Assembly: GCF_021117295.1 (NCBI RefSeq)
Contig: NZ_CP088247.1
Coordinates: 1,565,001-1,629,000, forward strand
Direction: 5' to 3'
Source: Methylorubrum sp. B1-46
GTDB lineage: Bacteria > Pseudomonadota > Alphaproteobacteria > Rhizobiales > Beijerinckiaceae
Length of the DNA stretch: 64,000 nucleotides
Part shown: piece after piece, positions 59,248-64,000 of the stretch
Layout of the letters: each line of letters begins with the position of its first letter
Numbering within the stretch: the first letter of the stretch is position 1
Translations under genes and position numbers: made by a program
Notes under the pieces: model-generated
Told to the model about the DNA's origin: nothing
The model's input: only the letters and a program-made list of their open reading frames with translations
Databases searched by the model: none

Positions 59248-60003
59248 ATGCGTGCGCCGACCCCGCCCGCCGCCCGCTCGGCGCGCCCTGCTCTCCGGGC
59301 GGCCGCCCTCGCGGCCCTGCTCGCCGCCACGCCGGCAGCCGCCATCGTCGGCGGCCGCGAGGGCGCGGCGGTGCCGGGCGCGACCTCGGCGGTGATGGTG
59401 CTGACCGCGGGCGGCGGAGTGTGTTCAGGGATCGTGGTCGCACCGGACGCGGTGCTCACCGCCGGCCATTGCGTGGCGGGCGCGGGCGAGAACCGCGTGC
59501 ATTACCGCGACGAGACGGGGCGCCCGGTGCTGGCCGAAGTCGCTGCCCGCAGCCTTCATCCCGGCTACGACGGCGATGCGATCCGCGGGCGCACCCGCTC
59601 CATCGATTTGGCGCTTCTGCGCACCCGCGAGCCGCTGCCCGCCCGCTTTGTACCGGCGGATTTGAGCGGCGCGATGCCGCGGGCCGGCCAGAGCCTGACG
59701 CTGGCCGGCTACGGCGCCACGCGGGGCGGCGACCGGCGCTCGATCGGCCGCTATCGCGGCGCCACCCTCACCGTGATCGAACCCTACGGCCCGAGCCGCA
59801 TCTTGGTCTGGATGCAGTCCAAGGGGGCGGGCGGCTGCCAGGGGGATTCCGGCGGGCCGATTCTGGAGGGTGCCGCGGTGATGGCGGTGGCCGCCTGGGT
59901 GAAGGACGCGTGCGGCGGCCTGACTCAAGGCATCTTGCTCGGGCCGCAGCGGGCGTGGGTCGACCGGACGCTGGCCGGCTGGGGGACCTCTGCACGGTGG
60001 TGA
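59248..60003 (+). CDS. exported trypsin-like serine protease within the GTA cluster
   Basis: 251 aa. Signal peptide to TPAAA, then the mature IVGGREGA, the normal N-terminus of an active trypsin. The triad is intact: His74 in TAGHCV, Asp120 in RSIDLALLR and Ser201 in GGCQGDSGGPI. It is placed on the opposite strand inside the GTA structural cluster and is followed by a related protease. The two share layout but differ in sequence, so the duplication is old. It would act in the periplasm or outside the cell. The ATG has no clear ribosome site. Confidence 0.88.
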   Translation: MRAPTPPAARSARPALRAAALAALLAATPAAAIVGGREGAAVPGATSAVMVLTAGGGVCSGIVVAPDAVLTAGHCVAGAGENRVHYRDETGRPVLAEVAARSLHPGYDGDAIRGRTRSIDLALLRTREPLPARFVPADLSGAMPRAGQSLTLAGYGATRGGDRRSIGRYRGATLTVIEPYGPSRILVWMQSKGAGGCQGDSGGPILEGAAVMAVAAWVKDACGGLTQGILLGPQRAWVDRTLAGWGTSARW

Positions 60004-60149
60004 CGTCCTTAACCGATCGTGATCCTGCCGCGGACACCAAGGCGGAACCGGAGCTTGGCCGCCGAATTGGCTTCGGATACGCTTCAACCGGTCCGGGATT
60101 CGGCCGCAGCCCTCTGCGGACCGCGCCCAGGCCCTGGAGAACGGAAAAA

Positions 60150-60998
60150 ATGGTTGCGAGCCCCCTTCGCGCGTGCCTGTTCGGTGCCCTGCTGGGACTT
60201 GTCCCGCTCTCGGCCCAGGCCGTGGTCGAGGGCCGCACCTCGCGCGATCCTGGGGGCTTGCGCGCGTCGGTGGTGCGGATCGAGAGCACGCAGGGTGAGA
60301 TCTGCTCCGGCACCCTGATCGCGCAGGACATTGTGCTCACTGCGGCCCACTGCGTGATGCACAAGGCCGGCTACAACGTGGTCGTGGTCGATCCGAATTT
60401 CCGCCAGCGCCGCCTGCGCGCCGTCGCGGTCTCGATGCATCCCGAATTCGTCCCCGGCACGACGCCGGAGGAGCAGCCGGGCATCGATCTTGCCCTGATC
60501 AAGCTGGAACAGCCGGCCGGACCCGGCTTCCGCCCGCTCGATCCCCGCGGCGGCGCGATCACCACCGGCGACAACGTGGACATTGCCGGCTTCGGCGTGC
60601 TCGCCGAGAACCGCCGCAACACCGCGCGGACGCTGCGCACCGCCCATCTCGTCTCGATCGGCTCGCTGCAGGTCGCCAATCGCGTCACCGTCGTGACCGA
60701 TGCGCGGCGCATGGCCGAGACCGCGGGCGCGGGCGCCTGCCTGGGTGATTCCGGCGGCCCGATCCTGCGCGGCGGCCAGATGGTCGGCGTCGTGAGCTGG
60801 TCGAGCGGCGCCATGCGCCAGGACCGGCGCGCCCGCACCGCCTGCGGCGGGTTTACCGCCGTGACACCCACCGGCGAGCACGCGAGCTGGATCTCCTCGC
60901 GCGCCGCCGAGATGGAGGCGATGGCCCCGGACATGGCCGCCGCACAGGCCGGGCGCACCGAGTGGATGGCCCGGCCCGGCCGGCGGCGGGCTTACTGA
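60150..60998 (+). CDS. second exported trypsin-like serine protease in the GTA cluster
   Basis: 282 aa from the ATG preceded by GGAGAACGG. Signal peptide to PLSAQA, then VVEGRTSRDP. The triad is intact: His67 in TAAHCV, Asp113 in GIDLALIKL and Ser201 in GACLGDSGGPI. The C-terminal 35 residues (MEAMAPDMAAAQAGRTEWMA) are an extra helical extension. It converges on the capsid gene with 11 bases between, so the pair lies between g5 and g6. The 146 bases before it (60004-60149) may hold its promoter. Confidence 0.9.
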   Translation: MVASPLRACLFGALLGLVPLSAQAVVEGRTSRDPGGLRASVVRIESTQGEICSGTLIAQDIVLTAAHCVMHKAGYNVVVVDPNFRQRRLRAVAVSMHPEFVPGTTPEEQPGIDLALIKLEQPAGPGFRPLDPRGGAITTGDNVDIAGFGVLAENRRNTARTLRTAHLVSIGSLQVANRVTVVTDARRMAETAGAGACLGDSGGPILRGGQMVGVVSWSSGAMRQDRRARTACGGFTAVTPTGEHASWISSRAAEMEAMAPDMAAAQAGRTEWMARPGRRRAY

Positions 60999-61009
60999 GG
61001 GAGCGCCGC

Positions 61010-62272
61010 TCAGGCGAACCGAAGCAGCTTGATCGCGGCGAAGTCCTGCACGCCGCCGCCGACGCGCTTGGTGGTATAGAACAGTACGTAGGGCTTGGCG
61101 GAATACGGATCGCGCAGGGTCCGCAGGCCCACGCGATCCACTACGAGGTAGCCGCGCTTGAAGTCGCCGAATGCGATGGAATGGTTCCCCGCCCCGAAGT
61201 CGGGCATCGCCTCGGCCTCGACGAGGGGGAAGCCCATCAGGGTCGCGGCGCGGTCGGCGGCCAGCGGCGGTTGCCAGAGATAGTTGCCGTCCGCATCCTT
61301 GAACTTGCGGATCGCGCTCTGCACCCGCCGATTCATCACGAAGCTCGCGCCCTGGCGGTATCCGGCGCGCAAAGCGTAGATCAGGTCGAACAACACGTCG
61401 CTCGGGTTGCTCGCGGGGAAGGCGCCGGCCGCCCCCGTCGCCACGAAGCCGAGCTTGCCCGGCTCCCAATCGGCGTTGGCCACCGTATCGTAGCTGAGGA
61501 AGCCCTTCGGCCGGCCGACGCCGTCGCCGGTGACGAAGGCGACGCTCTCCTGCTCGGCGAACGCCGTCTCGACTTCCTCCGCCAGCCACGCATCGATGTC
61601 GAGCACAGCGTCGTCGAGCAGGGTCTGCGTCGCCGCCGGCATGGCGTAGAGTTCCATCGCCGGGAAGCTCAGTTCGGACAGGCTCGGCGCGTCCGTCTGC
61701 GGCCGGGGCGCCGTCTCGGCGACCCAGCCCGCGGCGGGACCGTTCACCGAGACCGCCCGCTTGTACTGGCCGCCGGAGACGGCGCGGACCGTGGCAATGG
61801 CACGGATCGGCGAGATCTCGGCCAGACGACGCAAGACCTCGCGCTCGATTGTCGGCGGCACGAGATAGCCGCCATCCGGTCCCGAGCCGGCGGAGAGCGC
61901 CTTTTCCTCCAGTCGCTTCAGCCCGGCGCTCTCGCCGGCGCGGACGTAGAGGTCGAAGGCAGCCTTGTGCTCGGTGGTGGAGGCGTCGCGCGGGGTATCC
62001 CGACCGAGCGGCGGCCGGGCGCGGTCGAGGCTGATCCGGTCGAGCCGACCCTTCGCCTGATCGAGAGCGGCGTCGATACGGGCAAGCTTCTCCTCGATCA
62101 CGACATCGGCGGTGAGCCGGGTCTCGATCTCGGAGAGCCGCGTGTCATTGGCCTCCTTGAAGGCCTCGAAGGCACGGGCGAACTCGTCGAGTACGGCTTC
62201 CGTGCCGAACGTCGCCGCCTTGTTCTCGGGCAGGCCCATGGGGGCCTTGGTCTCGAAACGCATCTCGGTCAT
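61010..62272 (-). CDS. GTA major capsid protein (g5, HK97 fold)
   Basis: 420 aa. A coiled N-terminal delta domain (about residues 25-110, with EFARAFEAFKEANDTRLSEI) is cut off by the prohead protease. The HK97 capsid follows: GSGPDGGYLVPPTIEREVLR, then GWVAETAPRPQTDAPSLSEL, FVTGDGVGRPKGFLSYD, and a C-terminal GNHSIAFGDFKRGYLVVDRV. It forms the head shell. Confidence 0.95.
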   Translation of the reverse strand: MTEMRFETKAPMGLPENKAATFGTEAVLDEFARAFEAFKEANDTRLSEIETRLTADVVIEEKLARIDAALDQAKGRLDRISLDRARPPLGRDTPRDASTTEHKAAFDLYVRAGESAGLKRLEEKALSAGSGPDGGYLVPPTIEREVLRRLAEISPIRAIATVRAVSGGQYKRAVSVNGPAAGWVAETAPRPQTDAPSLSELSFPAMELYAMPAATQTLLDDAVLDIDAWLAEEVETAFAEQESVAFVTGDGVGRPKGFLSYDTVANADWEPGKLGFVATGAAGAFPASNPSDVLFDLIYALRAGYRQGASFVMNRRVQSAIRKFKDADGNYLWQPPLAADRAATLMGFPLVEAEAMPDFGAGNHSIAFGDFKRGYLVVDRVGLRTLRDPYSAKPYVLFYTTKRVGGGVQDFAAIKLLRFA

Positions 62273-62300
62273 GGCATCCTCATTGGTGGAAGGGAAAGTG

Positions 62301-62771
62301 TCAGGCGCGCGCCGCGAGCGGAGGAGCGGCGAGGCGCGGGCGCGGTGGGACGAAGGGGCGCGGGGCTGCGGCGCGGATCACCCGCGCATCGGGCTGCAGG
62401 GGAAAGGTCACCAGCGAGACCTCCCACAGATCGACGGCGAGGAGCCGCCGTCCGCCGCGTTCGGGGGACGCCCGCACCACGCGAAACCCGATCGAAAGGC
62501 CGTCGAGGGCGCCCTCGCGCATCAGCGCGTCGATCTCGCGGGCGCGCTGGACCGCGAGGTTGAGCCGCCCAGCGACACGCAGACCCCGTCCGTCCTCCGT
62601 GAGGGAAAGCCAGGAGCCGATCGGTTCGGCCGGATCGTGCTGCCACAGCATCCGCACCCCACGCGCGCCCCGCCGGGCGAGGCTTGCGGCAAACGCTCCC
62701 GGCAGGACGGTGTCGCGGCCGAGATCGGGCACGCCGAACAGGCTGGCGTAGCCGGTGAAATGGCCATCCAT
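62301..62771 (-). CDS. GTA prohead protease (g4)
   Basis: 156 aa, HK97 prohead protease family: GYASLFGVPDLGRDTVLPGA, then VRMLWQHDPAEPIGSW with the active-site His, GLSIGFRV with the active-site Ser, and LWEVSLVTFPLQPDARV. The C-terminal tail is Pro/Ala/Arg-rich. It matures the capsid protein encoded next. Confidence 0.93.
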   Translation of the reverse strand: MDGHFTGYASLFGVPDLGRDTVLPGAFAASLARRGARGVRMLWQHDPAEPIGSWLSLTEDGRGLRVAGRLNLAVQRAREIDALMREGALDGLSIGFRVVRASPERGGRRLLAVDLWEVSLVTFPLQPDARVIRAAAPRPFVPPRPRLAAPPLAARA

Positions 62772-62828
62772 CGAACAACCTCGAAGAGAGGAGTGAAGTG
62801 CGGGCTCTGCCCGGATCGTACCGGGGCC

Positions 62829-64000
62829 TCAGGCCGGAGAGCCGGTGCCTAGCCCCGATCTTTGCGCCGGATAGCCAACGGCCTCGCGCTTCTCGGCCTC
62901 CGACAAAAAGTCGGCGCCCTGCACCCGGCGCCACAGCGATTCGCGCTCGGTCGCCAGCGCCTCGACGGCGTCGAGGTCCGGCTCCAGCCGGGCGGTGCCG
63001 AAGGCCGGCTCCAGCCAGCGGGCGAGCGAGTCGGCGGTGCGGCGCACCAGCGGGATCACCGTCTGGCGGTAGAAGGCGCGGTTGGCCTCGGCGTAGTTGG
63101 CGTGGGTGTTGTCGCCGGGAAGGCCGAGCAGCAGCGGCGGCACGCCGAAGGCCAGTGCGATCTCGCGCGCGGCCGCCGCCTTCGCCTCGACGAAGTCCAT
63201 CTCCTTGGGTGAAAGCGAGAGCGGGCGCCAGTCAAGCCCGCCATCGAGAAGCAACGGACGGCCCGCATTGGCGCTCCCCTGGTAACTCGCTTCCAGCTCC
63301 GCCTTGAGACGGGTGAACTGCGTGTCGCTGAGCGCCGTGCCGGTCGAAGGAGCGAAGACGAGTGCACCGGACGGACGCGCCGCGTTGTCGAGTAGCGCCT
63401 TGTTCCAGGCGCCGGCCGCATTGTGAATGTCGAGCGGCACCGCCGCCGCCTCCATCGGCGAGAGGCCGTAATGGTCGTCGAGTGGGTTGAACAGCGTCAT
63501 GTGCAGGATCGGCGGCACCGGGCTGGCCTGTTCGTAGCGGAGGCGCCGGCCGCCGACGGCGTACTCGTAAGCCGCCGGCCAGCCATCGGCCCCGGTCACG
63601 ACCTGCATCCGGTCCGGCCGCAGGGAGAACAGTTCGCGCGGCGTGCCGTCGATCTCGACCGCTTCTATATAGGCGTTGCCGGAGACCAGAAGGTGTCCGT
63701 AGACCCCGTCGAGGAAGCGCATCCTTCCCTCGCGCGGATTCGGACGCGCGAGCAGCGCCATCAACGGGTGCGCATCGTCGGCGCCGGCCAACGTCAAGGG
63801 CAAGGCGGCGGCGGCTTCGGCGACGAGCCGGACAGCGCGATGAACGACAGCGTTGCGCTGGAAGCCTTCGCGCGCCAGAGCCGCGTAATCGCGCGTCGTC
63901 CAAACCGCCCTGCCCTCTCCGTAGAGGGCGAAAGCCGTGGCCGCTTTCGTCGCCGGCGCGAACCCGGCAGCCCTGGCGAGCCGCGCGATGAATCCAGGCA
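62829..64000 (-). CDS. GTA portal protein (g3), start just outside the window
   Basis: 390 aa deduced. The last two bases of the window on the minus strand are TG followed by CCTGGATTC, so the ATG begins at base 64001. Portal motifs: WTTRDYAALAREGFQRNAVV near residue 40, LLVSGNAYIEAVEIDGTPRE near 100, ILHMTLFNPLDDHYGLSPME near 150, and HANYAEANRAFYRQTVIPLV near 315. It forms the DNA entry ring. The gap of 57 bases to the protease gene leaves no room for RcGTA g3.5. Confidence 0.94.
   Translation of the reverse strand, partial: PGFIARLARAAGFAPATKAATAFALYGEGRAVWTTRDYAALAREGFQRNAVVHRAVRLVAEAAAALPLTLAGADDAHPLMALLARPNPREGRMRFLDGVYGHLLVSGNAYIEAVEIDGTPRELFSLRPDRMQVVTGADGWPAAYEYAVGGRRLRYEQASPVPPILHMTLFNPLDDHYGLSPMEAAAVPLDIHNAAGAWNKALLDNAARPSGALVFAPSTGTALSDTQFTRLKAELEASYQGSANAGRPLLLDGGLDWRPLSLSPKEMDFVEAKAAAAREIALAFGVPPLLLGLPGDNTHANYAEANRAFYRQTVIPLVRRTADSLARWLEPAFGTARLEPDLDAVEALATERESLWRRVQGADFLSEAEKREAVGYPAQRSGLGTGSPA

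Larger units (their letters stand above)
48551..64000 (-). mobile_element. RcGTA-type gene-transfer-agent structural cluster (partial)
   Basis: Portal, prohead protease, HK97 capsid, head-tail connector, stopper, terminator, major tail protein, two chaperone genes, tape measure, three tail-tip genes, large tail-tip protein, DUF2793 and lysozyme follow in the order of the Rhodobacter capsulatus GTA (g3, g4, g5, g6 to g15). Protein lengths (390, 156, 420, 191, 113, 139, 136, 110, 54, 190, 213, 297, 154, 1302) are close to RcGTA values as I know them. There is no integrase, repressor or replication gene in the part seen. Terminase genes would lie beyond 64000. Two plus-strand trypsin genes interrupt it between g5 and g6. 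Confidence 0.9.

Noticed and set aside
1..64000. CRISPR arrays, rRNA genes, integrases or a replication origin
   Set aside because: No regularly spaced direct repeats, no rRNA sequence, and no recombinase or DnaA-box cluster were seen. Only one tRNA is present.

Overview
The window is very GC-rich, and nearly every real gene has the codon bias and protein families of a methylotrophic alphaproteobacterium of the order Hyphomicrobiales. The families present (NepR-like anti-sigma, FeuP/FeuQ beside cycHJKL-type cytochrome c maturation genes, RcGTA-type cluster, DUF1775/PCuAC copper proteins) and the dispersed 46-nt palindromes fit Methylobacterium/Methylorubrum best. This assignment is by recognition of protein families, not by a database search.

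Layout. 0.2-4.2 kb: tRNA-Arg, a decayed glycosyltransferase, an ECF sigma/anti-sigma pair and an L,D-transpeptidase. 4.5-11.3 kb: a copper-handling locus (two DUF2946 proteins, a DUF1775-PCuAC fusion, a second PCuAC chaperone, a SCO protein, a TonB receptor), split by a lower-GC insert carrying an HNH endonuclease and the tail of an IS1-type transposase. 11.6-13.4 kb: a serine-hydrolase/caspase fusion. 13.6-19.1 kb: OprB porin, FadR-type GntR regulator and a TRAP transporter, with palindromic operators in the shared promoter. 19.3-21.7 kb: a NepR-like protein, small proteins and cysteine synthase. 21.7-30.9 kb: a trypsin-fold protein lacking its active site, facing an alpha-2-macroglobulin and PBP1C operon. 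31-33.1 kb: a guanidinium/quaternary-ammonium exporter, an XRE regulator and an Abi/HEPN gene broken at a slippery-type heptamer. 33.2-39.4 kb: sortase with its VIT-vWA substrate, a phosphatase, and a DUF1007/metal-transporter pair. 39.6-47.1 kb: cytochrome c maturation genes behind a FeuPQ-like two-component system and a PepSY protein.

47.5-64 kb is a gene-transfer-agent (RcGTA-type) structural cluster read on the minus strand from portal to tail-tip proteins and lysozyme. Gene order and protein lengths match RcGTA g3 to g15. Two exported trypsin-like proteases on the plus strand sit between the capsid gene and the head-tail connector gene. The window ends one base before the portal start codon.

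The most unusual items are the hydrolase-caspase fusion, the proteases inside the GTA cluster, the frameshifted Abi gene, the active-site-less protease facing the macroglobulin, and the tandem duplication at the C-terminus of CcmI.
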